NCBI GenBank assembly: GCA_037367355.1
Contig: CM074705.1
Coordinates: 124,001-188,000 of the forward strand
DNA from: Neoscytalidium dimidiatum
Lineage: Eukaryota > Ascomycota > Dothideomycetes > Botryosphaeriales > Botryosphaeriaceae
Reading direction: 5' to 3'
Length of the DNA: 64,000 nt
The position numbers and the translations under genes were made by a program. The notes under the pieces were generated by a model, which did no database searches, was not told the origin of the DNA, and saw nothing but the letters and a program-made list of their open reading frames with translations. This document shows positions 21,434 to 34,668 of the stretch, piece after piece; position 1 is the stretch's first letter; every line of letters begins with the position of its first letter.

Positions 21434-23341
21434 TTATTCCATCGTCTTCAAGTCCTCAGCAACCTTGAATTTTGCGTCCGTCTTGCTCTGAACTTCTTCC
21501 ACGGAGACACCAGGAGCGATCTCTGTAAGCTCAAGTCCTCCGTTTGCTCTATCCACCTCGAATACACACTGCCACGCAGTTAACATCCTGTTCCTGAAGA
21601 GCAAACCACTATTGGACTTACCAAATCTGTAATGATGGTGCTCACAACTCTTGCACCTGTCAATGGAAGCTTACACTCCTGGACAACCTTCGGGGATCCA
21701 TCCTTTGCCACGTGCTCCGTCGCAACGATAATCTTTGTGACATCCGGATTCGATACGAGGTCAATGGCGCCTCCCATCCCCTTGAAAGTCTTTCCGGGGA
21801 TCATATAATTAGCGAGGTCACCTGCCGCGCTTACTTGGAGAGCCTGGAAACCTGGTCAGTTCGCTGCATCATGGCCCGGCAGAGCTCATCTCACTTACTC
21901 CGAGAACTGATACATCGACATGGCCGCCGCGAATCATGCCAAACGACTCGGCGCTATCGAACGTCGAAGCTCCGGGCACGAGCGTAACCGTCTCCTTTCC
22001 AGCGTTGATGAGATCCGGATCGACCTCCTCTTCCGTCGGGTAGGGTCCCTGCGCTAATCAGCATTGGCTCAGGTCAAGAGCACGATCTCGCCATACCATG
22101 CCCAACAGCCCGTTCTCCGACTGAATCCAAACCTTCGCCTCCGGATCCAAATAACTCGGCGCAAGCGTCGGGATGCCCACGCCAAGGTTGACGTAATACC
22201 CGGGCTTCAGCTCCTTCGCCGTCCTCCGCGCAATCCTCTCCCTCTTCGGATCCAACTTCGGCCCATCGCCCCCCTTCGCCCGCACCTTCCTCACCTCGAT
22301 GCTCTTCTCCGCCGTCGCCGGCACGATGCGGTCGATGAAGATCCCCGGCAGATGCACGTTGTCCGGCTCGATGCTCCCGACCGGCACGATCTCCTCCGCC
22401 TCCACGATCGCCACGCGCGCCGCCTTCGCCATCAGCGGCGCAAACGTCTTGGTCGTGAACCGGAACTGGCAGTTGCCCGCCTCGTCGACCCTCCAGGCCC
22501 TCAGGATGGCGACGTCGCCCCTGATCGCCTCCTCCAGGAGATACTCCCTCCCGCCGAACCTGCGCGTCTCCCTCGCGCGACCCGGCTCCAGCACCTCCTT
22601 CCCGCCGCCGCCTCCCAGGCGCACGGGGATGCCGCCGCTCTGCACCAGCGTGCCGACGCCGGTCGCGGTGTAGAAGGCGGGGATGCCCGCGCCGCCCGCG
22701 CGCAGGCGCTCGGCGATGGTGCCCTGCGGCGTCAGCTCGACCGCGACGCCGCCGCCCAGGTACGCGCGCTCCAGCTGCTTGTTCGCGCCCAGGTACGACA
22801 GGATCAGCCGGTCCACCTGGCCCGTCTTGGCCAGCAGCGCCAGCCCGTAGTCGCCCGCGCCCGCGTTGTTCGACACCGCCGTGAGCGAGTGCACGGCGTC
22901 GCGGCCGCGGCGCGCGATCGCCTCGATGAGCGTTTCTGCGATGGGCCGGGAAGGGCCGCGTGTTAATTGCCCCGTCCGAGTGGTTTTGTTTTATTTTTCT
23001 TTTTGGGGGGAGGGAAGAGCAGGTGACATACGTGCGATGCCGCATACGCCGAATCCGGCGCTCAGCACGACGGATCCGCTTTGTAGGTCTGCGATGGCGT
23101 CGTCGGCGCTGGCGTAGAGCTTGGAGGCGCCGCGCGTCACGGCTGGCGCTTTGGTGCCGGTCGATGAGGGCGCGGCGTCTTTCTTGAAGCCTCGTCGTTC
23201 GCTGCGAGCGTAGCGGGTCGTAACTGGGAAAGGTGTGGCGAGTGGACGAGCGGTTGATAGTGCGGTACGCGAAGCGGCGGCGGTTGAGAGGGCGGGGAGC
23301 CCGCTGCGGGCTATTCTGAAGGAGCGCGTAGAGAGCGCCAT
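21434..23341 (-). CDS. Succinyl-CoA:3-ketoacid CoA-transferase, mitochondrial
   Basis: Five exons (23341-23032, 22935-22097, 22048-21899, 21843-21622, 21568-21434) give 551 residues. The enzyme moves CoA from succinyl-CoA to acetoacetate, or in fungi may act on acetate or propionate, in the mitochondrion. The first 55 residues are rich in Arg, Ser and Ala without acids, a clear mitochondrial leader. The alpha half has [27 protein letters not shown] and [13 protein letters not shown]. The beta half has [11 protein letters not shown] and the active-site SENGLLG block with its catalytic Glu, then [24 protein letters not shown] and GGAIDLV. Both halves are present, as in eukaryotic SCOT. Translation could start 26 codons upstream at 23419. 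All exons are intact. Confidence 0.95.
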
Positions 23342-24502
23342 GGTGGGTTTGGAGAGAAATGACAAGGGGAAATGGGAGACAGGGGAGAGAGTCTTGGGTA
23401 GAGGCTCTGGTTTCTTCAAGGGCTCTGTGGACGCGTGCCTGAGCTGCGGCTCTTAAGCTTGTTATAGATGCAATGCGGCGCGCAAGACGGCGAGAGAAAT
23501 AAGGCACGCGTAGTCAAAATCTGGAAGGGGACTGGAAGCCAATTGTAGAGCCGCAGTCGCCCTTTTGACTCCTCGCTCTTTCTCGGTGGCGGCCGAAGGT
23601 GAAAATGAGATGTTATGTGGATATCCGTTACATGTTCTGGGCGGCGCGTTGCCGCGGGCCAGGGTTTCGATGATGCAGTGGCGGGTCCTACTTTTGATGC
23701 CGGAACGCGCTCCCCCCGCATTCGCGTTCGGCTACGGCCATTATGACGTATACCATTTCCGTCTCTTCTCCGCCGCATCTCCGAGCCATCATGGTTGCTC
23801 AATCTGGACCGACAAGCCTCTCGGCGGAGTAGGAAAGTATATTGTAATTGACATATGTTAGCGGTGATAAGCTCTTATGTATAACACGCCTACTTCTTAT
23901 TTAATTGCTGCCCTCCTCGATGTTTGCTTCACAGCCGCCCTTTGACCCCAATTGACCTACCCGGCGACACCGAAGCCTGCTGGAAGAGGCTAGTCGTTAC
24001 AGCGTGCTTGCCCCTCCACGATTAGCGATGCACGCTCTGTACATAGTCAATAATGGGGTGCCTTTTGAAGACAAACCCCTTCATCAAATACCTTCCCATA
24101 TTCGTTCATCTGAAAGTAAAGGGGTTGCTTTTCGAGTGATCCGGAGCGATTGCAGAAAAAGCGATCTCAAGGTTGGGCGGACTGATATTATTTGAAGTTG
24201 TATATAAAAAATCTACGTTACAACTCATATCTTGAATTAGCTGGAGCTGGAGGCAGGCCAATGCCAACAAAATCCTAAAGAACAGCAAATCCTGGTAATT
24301 CACGACCTGAAAATGCATCGTGGTGAAACAACGACGTAAAAGCGGCCGCCGTCCCTATGTGGCACAAGGTCGCAGACTTTTGTCTTAAAGGTAATCAGGG
24401 CCGCCGGCTCCGGACGTGGTCTTATGGGCTACTTTGGTCACGCACTCGGTCATTTGGAAAAATATCATATCATCAGCTCAGGTACCTACACCGTCGACTC
24501 TA
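23342..24502. other. Intergenic, no gene seen
   Basis: About 1.16 kb upstream of the CoA-transferase gene and downstream of the membrane-protein gene. It should contain the CoA-transferase promoter. Short frames at 23416-23861 show no family motif. Confidence 0.45.
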
Positions 24503-26471
24503 CTAATCAAGAATAGGGAGATATTTTGACCACCTGACAACCTCATAGGTCGATTCAGTGAGTTGAAGCAGATTCAGGAAACACTCTACAAGGAGAAACA
24601 GCCTGATTAATAAATTCACTCCCCATATAACAATCCTGAGGACCTTCAACAATCGAAGTATTGTTGTGTTTTCTTGCTTGCCTTTCCGAAAAAACCGCCT
24701 GATGATGATTGTGGAAGGCTTCTCGAAGGCAATGGCTATCCCTGTAAATGCGGACAAACACCATAGGATCCGCCATGCCATTCTCTCGGCGGAGGTGAAA
24801 AACGAAGCATTCCAGGCCAGAAGATGGATTGCGGCATAAGAAACGCTTGATAGTGCAAGGACAAGAATTTCGACCAAAATCCCTTCTTGTTGGAAGTCAG
24901 GGAATACGAAGTTGGGGATCCTGTCCACAAGTGTATCGGATGGAAAGTCGAATTCTAGGACCACGTTTCCGGTCTCAGAATTAGCAGAGGACTCATCAAC
25001 TTGGACGTCGACTGCAGCATCTAGCGCACGGTATAGTCTCCATGACTTTGGGCTCTGGTCCTCTGGTTTTTTCTCCAGAAAATCTTTCGAAAAGCAGAGT
25101 TTGCATTTATCGTGGCCTCCAGATGACTTAATATCTTCCTGATCCTCGTCGTCCGTGTCGAGAGAGCTTGTGATGCAAAGTAGTGCGATAAGGGAGTATT
25201 TTCCCATGGAGTCGTCATCATGCCATACATTCTCCACTTCAATAGAAGTTGGATCAAGGATGTTCAGAGGCTTGTGCCACCAAAAAAATCCAACGAAGAG
25301 CGTGCACACCGAATGAGCGAAGGTCGTCAGCTCTAGCAAACTTATATCGAGGCCTTGTGCTACTCGCGCTATGGTTGAGATACAAAAGAATAACGCTGTA
25401 GATCGCAAAATTAGCACGCTCTCAAGCTATGAAAGGAAGTAAGAAGCTCACCCTGGCCGAGAACTAGCCCTTTTGCAACAGTGCTAGCCTTGCTTTGATC
25501 AAGAATCCAAGTTTCTGACAGCCGTGGCCTCCAATTGGTGACTTCGTTTTTAAGAAGGACCTCCACACCCCTTGAACTGATTGTGACACGGCGCCGTTCT
25601 TTTCTGGTGACGGAAAATTTTGGGAACAGTCTTTCGTCCGTCTCCTGGAAATTACCATCTGGGGCCGCATTCATTATTTTCTTCCTCTTCGCGAGCGAAA
25701 ACCCACCCATCGCAGCATAGAATCCATGAACCATACTCCAGTCTTCTGATGTGTCTGTTGGTGGCTCTGGTTTAGGAGCATTGTGTTTAATCTGCGAACC
25801 TGATCGAGATGTTTCTTGCGTACTTAAACTTGCATCGGGTACCTCGGGAGTTGTGGGAAGCTTCTCCCTGATAGTTTCAGATTTGCGGCTTGAAGAAGGC
25901 TTTGGAGAGGACTTTGCGGCATTTTTGATATGTTTCGCCTCTTTCCACTGGTGAAATGCAGCGTATACAATCTCCATATGAGGTCAATATCAGTGACTTA
26001 TGCAACTTCAATCATCTTGTGACATACTAGCTCAGGTGCAAGAGTACCAATAATCATCCACTTGAGTTGTTTCACCGTTTGGGGTCCCAGCTTCGACGCT
26101 AAGAAGTGCCACATCCGGGAAAGCCGCTGTTGAAGCCGACCGTGATCCTCTTTGGTCACATCTCCACCTTCAGGCTGAGCCTCAGTATTCACAGTGTCTT
26201 GTGCCGAGACATTCACTTGACAAGCGAGATGGGTCGATGCCGTTGAGGAAGGAAGCGAGTGAGCCTCTGTGTTCGTCATCTCATCATCTTCTGCAAGCTT
26301 CTTTGGCACGTTGAGATGAACCACACGCCAGACACATAAGAGAAGTGTGATGGTGCACGTCTTAAGGATCTCGTATGTTCCCCGAAAGGTCGGCTCTGGT
26401 TTCCAGAAAGTCCCGTTCGTTAAGTCGGGTGTACCGCCCAGGATATTCAAAGGCCCGGGTCCGGTTGTCAT
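24503..26471 (-). CDS. Uncharacterised fungal multi-pass membrane protein
   Basis: Three exons (26471-26028, 25971-25452, 25395-24503) give 618 residues. I recognise the layout of a large unnamed fungal family. An N-terminal helix (TITLLLCVWRVVHLNVP) comes first, then a WMIIGTLAPEL turn leading to IVYAAFHQWKEA. A soluble segment carries the HGFYAAMGGF motif and a DQSKASTVAKGLVLGQ helix. The helix block LFFCISTIARVAQGLDISLLELTT follows, then W-x-KPLN, then several C-terminal helices ending in VVRWSKYLPILD. The family is usually annotated only as a transmembrane protein. About seven hydrophobic segments are visible. Basic and Ser/Pro-rich stretches between the helices are probably cytosolic. 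No catalytic motif is seen. The start MTTGPGPLNI at 26471 is preferred over an in-frame Met at 26552. Confidence 0.8.
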
Positions 26472-29327
26472 GCTTAATTTCTCGCGCCTATTGATTCGTC
26501 CAAGTATTAGAAAAGACGGGAGGGCTTGATCGCACAATAATAAACAAAACACTTTAGCTGGAAATGATTGAGAGTAGGGTTACCTCGGCGTTCCTCAAAG
26601 AAATGGAAGATTGACTAAAGCCCTCTGTAAAAACTTCGATATTTTTACTTTTTTTGTAGCGCGATGAGATGAAGTCTGGAGATTGCTGGGCTTTGTAGGT
26701 GAGAAGGGATTTTATAGGGGCGGACATTTATTTATGATGGCAACGAGCCGAAGCTCATCACTTCCTGTAATCGTTCGTGAAGGAACATCCTGAAAAGGGG
26801 ACCGACTGGAAGATGCTCCATGCGTTGCGGCTGAGAGAGAGCCTCGCGGCTTGGTTTGCGCCAGACGGTGGAGAGCCGCTCAACAGCCTCATTGTTGCAG
26901 AGCAAGAGCCAAAAGCTGCACAGGATCCTGAGAGGCGTACCGCACTATCAGTCGAAGGATTCAAAAGGAGAGTGGAGAAAGGCAGAGGATGGTAGTAACA
27001 GCGACACGTCAGCTCTCGTTTTAACAGGTGCTGTCTCAGTTGTGTGCTGACCAAGGCTCAGAAAAGGATGTGATCGGCGACCCAAAACGCCACGGCGCTT
27101 AACGACTTCTCAGGTGTTACAGACAGCTATGATCCACATGTAGCTGCAGCATTCGTGAAAGTCACCAAGAAAAAGGAGGGGGAGAGGAGGGGGAATGAAG
27201 AACATTAAATCTTTACGAGGTAGTCCATGGAGAGTGAGTGGTAGCGCAGTCCGCCGCGCTCTGGAACATGCCAATCTATGGTGCATCCTCCCTTCCTTCC
27301 TTTGACACAGTAAGTATTGAAAGGACTATTAGGGTCGCATTTTACACGTAAGGAATACCAAAGTCTCCGTTCCTAATTTCACTACACGATCGGGCCGAGG
27401 AAGTGCAGAAGGAAAAGCTCGAAGATGAAGCAGATATGAGAGGGTAGGAAGTGAGCACCTTTCGCTTGTCTGGTGGATGTTAGCCATTTTGGCGCTTTTT
27501 CCATGTAGGCTTATGGTCCTTGATTTTGGAGATTCCTAATAGCAGATGGGAGCTTTTCTTCCCTGCTGAGTCTTCTGACCTCAATTTCTTAAAAAAAAAA
27601 AAAAAAAAAAAAGAGTAACTCTGTGCTAGTGGCTGCTCTGAGGTAATTCCTTGAGATTCACTTGGACCTTACAATATTCTTCATAATATCGAGTTCATGC
27701 GACCAGCATTTGAGAAGCTTGATGTAGACGGCTGCATGTCATTTTTAGTGGGTTCAAGGTTGAGTTCGCTCATCAGTCTCTCCATGTCACCTGTAGAAAA
27801 GTGTATTGCCTTGACTTTGCGACACTGTTTAACCACTTCATCGCAGCTGGCCTCTACATATCTTTATCATGGTAAAAAGAAGGTAACAGAATAAATCTTA
27901 CCCAAGTTGGTGCGTAATAGCGAGTTGATTGGCCAGTAATGGCTAAATGAGGGCTTTGAGCCGGTGCGCTCAAGGTCAAAGTAAGCTTTTCGATGAGAAA
28001 GATGTTCTGAGGCAATTCAAGGAGTAGCCAGGTCGCGGCTCTCAACAGACGTCGATCGTTGCTGTCGTAGCGTTGCCTTGTCTGCTTTCGTTCGAATATG
28101 GGGGCTGAAACGCGGCTACATTACGCGAGCTCTTGCGCTGTGCGCAGCGCAGACATGCCTTCCCCGACACTGAGCGTGAAATTATGAATTGTGCTCTTTC
28201 ATGAGGTCAATATTCAAACATCCGTGCCGTTCGCCACATTTCCGCTGCTGGGTACGCGAATCGACAAACCTCATTGGCTTGAGCTGAGATTTTGATCTCA
28301 GGAGGTTTCCTTCATGAGTCCGGTCGAGACACCCCGGCCGCCCCACTTTTCCAGGCATAACTCATGGAGGCGTTTCTGCCATGAGCTTGATCGGCAGAGG
28401 ATGAATGAGCTCGTTAATCCAAGTGCCTTACGTTGCAGCCAACGTTCTGGGCGCCGGATTTCAAGAAGGCCAAGAAATCTTTAGTGCGCCTACCGGCTGG
28501 CCTTATCTAAAGGAATATTAATATTGTACTTTCCCAAGGCTCGTACACGTCCAGCTTCTGGAAAACCTCAGGCCGCCGAAACTTAAATTTACAATCATCT
28601 CGGATCCCCAAAACACGAGAAGTACTCTTCTCCTGGTTCATGTCTCAACTTGAGTGTCTTTCCGAACCCTGGAACTCTACACATTCCATTCACTGTCCCT
28701 TCGCTGCTGATAGGGAGGCCTTTCTCTAGACTAGATATCGAGTTGGAAAAGGTGGCATACTGTCAAGCTAGGCTTGGTGTTTGATATGCTACTTCTATGG
28801 TGAGGCTTCATACGCGTCCTTTGTGACTTCGCTAGGGGCGGCTCAACGAATAACTGTAGACGACAAAATCGTAAAAAATGGTATTTATAACTGGGAAATT
28901 TGGCTCTTTCTAGACAGTTTATAGCATTTGTCCGAGATAAGACGACTCGCACGATCTTTGTAACTATGAAATGACAGACAGAGGAGAACGTGCATGGTCT
29001 AGTGGGATGATGACGTTAAAGATTGCTGGAAGCGGCCGGAGAAAAAAAAGAGGTTGAATTCGTCGCGGCTTACTATCGGCGCACCTTGAAGCTACTGGAT
29101 TGACTGAAAAGCGAAAAGCAACCTCATTCGCGTGTTTTTGTTACCGTCTGCGGTTTAATGGCGGCACATGACGAGAGGCAACAAATTATCATACGCGGAG
29201 CAAATCATATCCTATAGAAAAACACGACGGCTCACCAGCCAAAGATTCATAAAAACATTTGTTACCATAAGCGGTACAATTTCAACATCCAACCCGGCAA
29301 AAGACCCTCAACCACCCCGCATCTCCC
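26472..29327. other. 2.9-kb gene-poor stretch
   Basis: No supported gene. It contains an A22 run at 27591-27612 and a small hairpin near 28282-28301 (ctgaga, ttttga loop, tctcag). Frames of 60-100 codons near 26758, 27697 and 28731 show no recognisable content. I looked for tRNA-like box B sequences and found none convincing. Confidence 0.45.
27591..27612. repeat. Poly(A) run of 22
   Basis: Uninterrupted A tract in intergenic DNA. No coding frame ends just upstream of it, so it gives little support for a processed retrocopy. Confidence 0.9.
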
Positions 29328-30738
29328 TCACTTCCCCAACCCATCGTACACCGCCTTCTCGCACGTAACCCACGGCACGATGACATCCAAATCCGCAAAC
29401 GGCATGATCTGGCTCGCAATCATGCCCGCGAGCCCCTTCTCCCTGTCCACCCAGTAGAACAGGTTCGCGATGCCGGCCCAGTTGCCGGTGCACTTGCCCC
29501 GCCAGGTCGGGCCCTTGCCGTCCAAGTTCGTCAGCATGAAGGTCAGGCCCCAGCCCTGGGGCGGGTTGCCGGGCTCCTGGAAGAGCTCCGGGATGGGGTT
29601 GGTCTGGTGGGGCTTCGCGTCGGGGATGCCGGCGCGGGCGAAGTCCGGGCGGTCCGGGATGCTGTTGGTGAACATGGTGTCGACGGTCTGCGGGGAGAGG
29701 ATCTTGGCGCCCGTCTTGGGCGAGGTGCCGTTGTTGAGAAGGGTGGCGAGGATTTCTGCGTTGGGAGATAACTTTTAGTGGAGAGAGAGGCAACGCGTCG
29801 AGTGGAGGGGAGAACGGGATAAACGGAGAGAGGGAAGAGTGTGGAGTGTGGGACTCTTTACGTACGGCAGTATTCGACGGGCTTGGCAAAACAGCCGGCG
29901 CCGCCGCTGTTGATGATGCGGGCGCGCTCTTCAGGCGTCTTGGCCTGCAGGCTGCGGCGGAGGGTGTGGTCTTGCTCGGTGACACGGCCATCCGGGTGCT
30001 TGAAGTGGAAGTAAACGAGGTTCTTCAACATCTCCTCGGTTGGGAACATGCTGACGTTCTTGATGCCGAGCGGCTCGAAGATGTACTTATGGAAGTAATC
30101 GTTTAGTGGCAGGCCCGAAATGCGCTCGACCGCGAGGCCGGCCCAGTCGATGTTCGTCTGAATAAGAGGTTTAGCAGTGGCCTTGGATTTAGATGCGGAA
30201 AATGCATTTTTCTTACTCCATATTCCCAGGTTTCGCCAGGCTGATTGACCAACGGGGCGTCCAGAATATCTCTGGCATCTCCGGAGAACTCGTCGAAGCC
30301 CAGGGGTCTGCTCCAGTCGCGAAGCTTGGGATTGAAGAACGTGTAGCCGAAGCCAGCAGTGTGGTCCAACAACATGCGAAGAGTAATCTCGTTCTTCTTA
30401 GGCACCAAAGTACCGTCGTCTTGCAGAACCTTCTTCTCTTTCAACTCCGGCACAACCTTGTAGAGCGCATCTGAATCCTCAAGGCTGATCTTTCCCTGCT
30501 CTACCAATTGCATACAAGCGATACCGGTAATGATTTTCGTGCAGCTGGCGATCCAGAACACCGTGTCGAGCGACACTGGCGTCGAACCTGCTGCACCAGT
30601 TTTGCCGGAACAATGGGAAGTGACGAGATCGCCATTCTTGTCAACAGCAACGAAGACAATGCCCGGAATTGAACCTTTCGACGTCACGCCGTCGAGGGTG
30701 CTTTGAATGGTCGCTTGCGATTGCGCGCTGATGGGCAT
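29328..30738 (-). CDS. Serine beta-lactamase/esterase family protein (SxxK type)
   Basis: Three exons (30738-30217, 30157-29866, 29755-29328) give 413 residues. It belongs to the class-C beta-lactamase fold shared by family VIII esterases and the LovD acyltransferase. The nucleophile motif is S65-C-T-K68 (FWIASCTKIITG), followed by LLDHTAGFGY and the tyrosine block PGETWEYG (Y173), which joins TNIDWAG in exon 2. The second half has GWGLTF and GNWAGIANLFYW, the usual end of the barrel. There is no signal peptide, so it is probably cytosolic; in fungi such proteins hydrolyse or transfer acyl groups, and some are part of polyketide clusters. No polyketide synthase lies in the window. The exact substrate is unknown. 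All motif residues are present. Confidence 0.92.
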
Positions 30739-31261
30739 CGTGATGGCTAGGCTCGCTTCAATTTACGTAACGGTACCGAGAAGAGTGGCTATGCGACGAA
30801 GAGATTTATTGGGTATCTTGTAATCATGGAGGACTTGAGCTTATGTACACTTTTTGGGGGGCCGCCGCGCAGCTGAAGCTGCTGTACCCCGCAATTTAGA
30901 GCGGCGGGGCTGGAGGGCCCAAGCACCAGGACACGCTCCAACCCATCTCCCAGTCCGACCAGCCTCCCTCCAGCCGAAGCAGCCTGTTCCCTGTCGAATA
31001 CCTGCTCGGAATGCCGGAATGGGGGTGCGCAGAAGGGCCGCCCTACGAATTGTGGCAGCCAAGGCCAGGTAAACCAATCCGTACATCTGAACAACGTTTA
31101 GCGGATCCGCTCGGTGGACATTGCTGCGGGTCCGCGTCCGTCACTGCATTAGTAATTACTACGGTAGGTAAGACGGGCAAGGATCGTTCCTCAACCAGGG
31201 CAATAGCAATGGACCTCGGGGTACGCGGTATCCAACGCGGGCGCACAATCCCTATGCCAAC
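30739..31261. other. Intergenic spacer
   Basis: 523 bp between the start of the beta-lactamase-like gene and the stop of the PIG-S gene, both on the minus strand. It should hold the 3' end of PIG-S and the promoter of the beta-lactamase-like gene. No other feature seen. Confidence 0.45.
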
Positions 31262-32984
31262 TCAAGAGCTGCCGGCTTTTCTGCGTGCGGAAATGCTCTT
31301 CAACTCCTTCAACGCTGCCATAATGAGAGGGACCGCCACCGGACCCAGTAATGGTAGGTAAACTGCCACCTTGTGTTCGTCAGGGAAATAGACCTGACCA
31401 ACCATCGACCTTTCGAAGAATGCCTTCTCGGCTCCTGCCTCGGCGACACGAGCATGTTCCAACGCGCTGTGGAACTTGCCCTCGCGGAGGTCGTCACATG
31501 CAGCGTGGAGATGAGCGATCGTCTGCTCTACCGAGACTGCCACGTTGTCAGGTATGGCAATCGAGGGCAAAGCCTGAGTCAGACGTGCGAGTGATCCCAG
31601 AGTGGACGAAGCGGAGAAAAGGAGCGAGGCCGCACGTATGCGGGTGAGCGTAGTGATTCGAAGCGGTAGAGAATCAGGCGATTGAGGGACGCCAAGAAGG
31701 GATAGAAGCTGGTTTGAAAACGTGAGCATGGCGGGGCGAAGAACTTCCTTGTCCAGGGCTGCCGGATTGGCGCGATTCTTGCCCGAAGCCTTGGGGGGAT
31801 TCAGAACTAGCACGCCACCCCACTGCGGGACCAGCCAGCTGTTTCCGCCATTTTCCTTGACCACCATCGGGCTCTGGTTTTCGGCAGGGACGTAGAGGAC
31901 GAAATTTACGGTTGGGCCAGCACCGATAGAGGGACTGAGTGGCCATTCCGCAGCGTTGATGAAGCCGGTGAGATCCTCCTTGTGCAGTGTCCACGCATTT
32001 CTTTCAGGGTCGAATTCGGGCTCGCGAATGGATGGTGCAAAAGTGGCGTAGAGCTGGACCTGGGTATCAATGGTAAAGTTGCTAATGGGAGACAGCGAAT
32101 GCAGCAGCGGAGCAATGTATTCATGGAGCGCGTCCTCGATCTCCCAGGCGGACGGAGCGGAACCGGGAGTGAACAGGGAGAAGGTCAGGTGGTACGTCGG
32201 AGCGTACTTGAACGAGCGGGTCTTCTGGCGCTCAAGGGCAGCGGCAGTGTCGGGCGACAACGACTTCATGCGTGCCATGTTGTTGCCCATGCCTGTACCG
32301 GATAGCAAGTAGGCCAAGGCAGCTTGCTCCTCAGCAAATATTGATTGTAGTTCGTTGGCCAGAAAGGTGGCTAGCGGAGACGAGGTGGAGGACGGCGAAG
32401 GAATTTGGTTCTGGGCATAGTAGACGTCAAGAATAGGCTCGTAGGATCGTAGCTCGGCCCTGGGCGTTGGACCCGTCTGGGCAGGGATGAGGTTCAGCGT
32501 CAAGGCGATGTCGGTGTCGCTCGGACTCGAAGGGTGAGTGTGCTCAGCAAGGAGCAGGCGGAGATGGTGGGCAGAGAAGTCATTCAGATCATCAAGAGCA
32601 TGCTGTGTGGTGCGCAGCAGGTGGTGAGCGTCCTGCTCGGGCAGTGTTGGGGCGTCAATGGCGATGCGGAGCGGGAAGACAGGACGGCATGTCTTGCTAT
32701 TGTCAGCTTTTGATGGCACTGCTGAGGTCTGGGAGGGAGCAAGCAACCTTTCCGTCGGCCCACTCGAGCATGTCCTGCAGCGGCAGGCGGGCGCGATAGA
32801 TGGTGGTGGTCTTGAACCATAACGGCAGGCCGAGCAAGATGGCTACAGCCCAGAAGGAGAGGATGACCAGGCGGCGGGTGGTGATGCTCTCGGAGGTCTC
32901 TGGCGGCGGAGGAGTAATGACATTGACGGCATCGACGGCAGTGCCGGGCACGTCGCCAGGCTTCGCAGGGTCTTGCTGAGCCAT
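31262..32984 (-). CDS. GPI17: GPI transamidase subunit PIG-S/Gpi17
   Basis: Two exons (32984-32748, 32692-31262) give 555 residues. It is a subunit of the ER-membrane complex that cleaves the C-terminal signal of proteins and attaches a GPI anchor. The N-terminal RRLVILSFWAVAILLGLPLWFKTTTIYRA block is the family signature (a transmembrane helix followed by the TTxxYRAxLP motif). It leads through LPLQDMLEWADGK and, across the intron, TCRPVFPLRIAI. A long lumenal part follows, with FVLYVPAENQSP and WGGVLVLNPP, then a C-terminal hydrophobic helix (VYLPLLGPVAVPLIMAALKEL). The acceptor at 32693 is chosen because it restores the WADGK-TCRPVFP reading; the donor GTTGCT is not the favoured consensus. 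Length fits fungal orthologues. Confidence 0.95.
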
Positions 32985-34668
32985 GTCGCGCGTTGGCGTG
33001 CGACGTGCAGCTCTTGTTGCTCTCGCTCTCGCTCTCGGCGGGGACACGCAGTTGCAGCTCCAGGTCCGGGCAGGGAAACCAACGCTACCGCCGACCGCAA
33101 CGCAGCGACGGCGGAGGTGCGCCCGGCGCCGCCGGAAAAATACCGCCCGGGTGGCGACGCGTCTACGCTGCCGCCGCCGCCGCCTTCCCGCCGTCCCTAC
33201 CCTACCTGCAACTGTTTTCTCTAATAATGCCTCACAACCATCCCCGTCTCTTCTAAGCCAAGTCAGTCGTCTATCGCATTTCAACTTATCCAGCGCGTTT
33301 CGTATTCTGGCTGGCTGCCTCGGCTAACCTTCGCTCCCATTGGTTGATCTGCTGCCCCCGGCATCTGGACCGCGGCAACTGCGTCGTAACTCAAATATAC
33401 CTGCGGTTTTTCCTACGAGGTCGCCAGATCTCAAGAGCTTGTAAATTCACCGCCTCTGTCGCCCTTCGCGGCTAGGCCTATCCCCTGGCATATCAATTTG
33501 CTTTTTCTTCGCCTACCTTTCCCCATCTGTTTCCTATACACATCCGGGCACCTCCAGTCACTCTGAAGAGTCCGGTGCCAGCTCCGCGTTCCCTTGCGCT
33601 GATCGCATCGGGAGATCTGCCTCTATCTCCTGCAGCTAATCACTTCCACGTGCGCCGGGGATCTCTCCAACCCTGATCTGCCATTTGACTCGGGGAAAAG
33701 TCTAGGACAGGGGGAAAAAAACAAAAAAAGCTTGCCATGGTAAACCATCTAGACTGAAGAATCGTCTTCTATCTCGAAATGGCGCATATGCAGTTGCTAT
33801 CAACCCCACTATTTCTAGACCTTCCGTGCACCCGCAAATCCATTCGTTGTTAGGCATTAGTCAACTCCTGAGTCGTGCATTTTCTTCAAGATCTATGGCC
33901 TTCAGGATCAACTAGGCGCCAAATACCTATCAACAGCCTTGTAAGAAGATTTTGATGACCTTCTAGTTTGGGGAAATCCGAGCTGGAACTGAATGATTGC
34001 TCGTTCTAGTCGCGATCGCTGAAGCTAGGATCCGACCTCTGAATCATGTCCCAATCATGAAACACTGACCTGAGGAGCATGGCCAATAACGCCACGCAGA
34101 CCGCAGCGCGTTCGCACGAAGTGTTGGTACAGGTAAACGCTCATCCGATCGTATCGTGACTGCTTCCGTGGAAACATGTACACGGAGCACTACGCGCGCC
34201 TTAAAGGCGAGAGGACGCTCTTATTCACCCTAATCTCAGCCTCGTCCGCACACTAATCCGCATTTGGAACTGTCATGACGCACTACGAAGGTGCTTTATC
34301 CGACGCGTCGGATGTCGCTCTGTGTTCTCCCAAACAAGACTCCTTTTCTGTCAAATTAGAATTTTCAGGACTCCACAGGGACATCTATCTCTCGTGACTC
34401 CACACTCTTGAATGTTCGCCACTTTCGCTTGCGATCAACTTTTTACGCTTTCTTGAACAGCGATCAAATGACCTCAAGCTGCAGAAGCAATCCCGGTACA
34501 CCTCTTGGCCTCAGATCTGGCTCGCAATATCCACACTTCCCTCTCTCGACCATAACTCTGCTCAGTGGGTCCCTGAACTAGGTTTCCCCACCCCATGTGG
34601 CTCAATTGCTGCACACTCAACCTTATGTTTCAGCCCTCTCGATACCTATTCCTGTCACCGCTCAAAGC
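32985..34668. promoter_or_regulatory. Divergent spacer between PIG-S and a rhodopsin-domain gene
   Basis: 1.68 kb without a supported gene. The first 250 bp next to PIG-S are GC-rich with CCG/GCC runs. The remainder is average, with pyrimidine-rich stretches near 34430-34600 before the plus-strand start. Confidence 0.45.

Noticed and set aside
22074..23507. 477-codon open frame overlapping the CoA-transferase gene
   Set aside because: It is a shifted frame of the same strand, Arg-rich, without a motif; the true exons explain the DNA.
27591..27612. Poly(A) run as evidence of a retrocopy
   Set aside because: No coding similarity just upstream and no target-site duplication seen.
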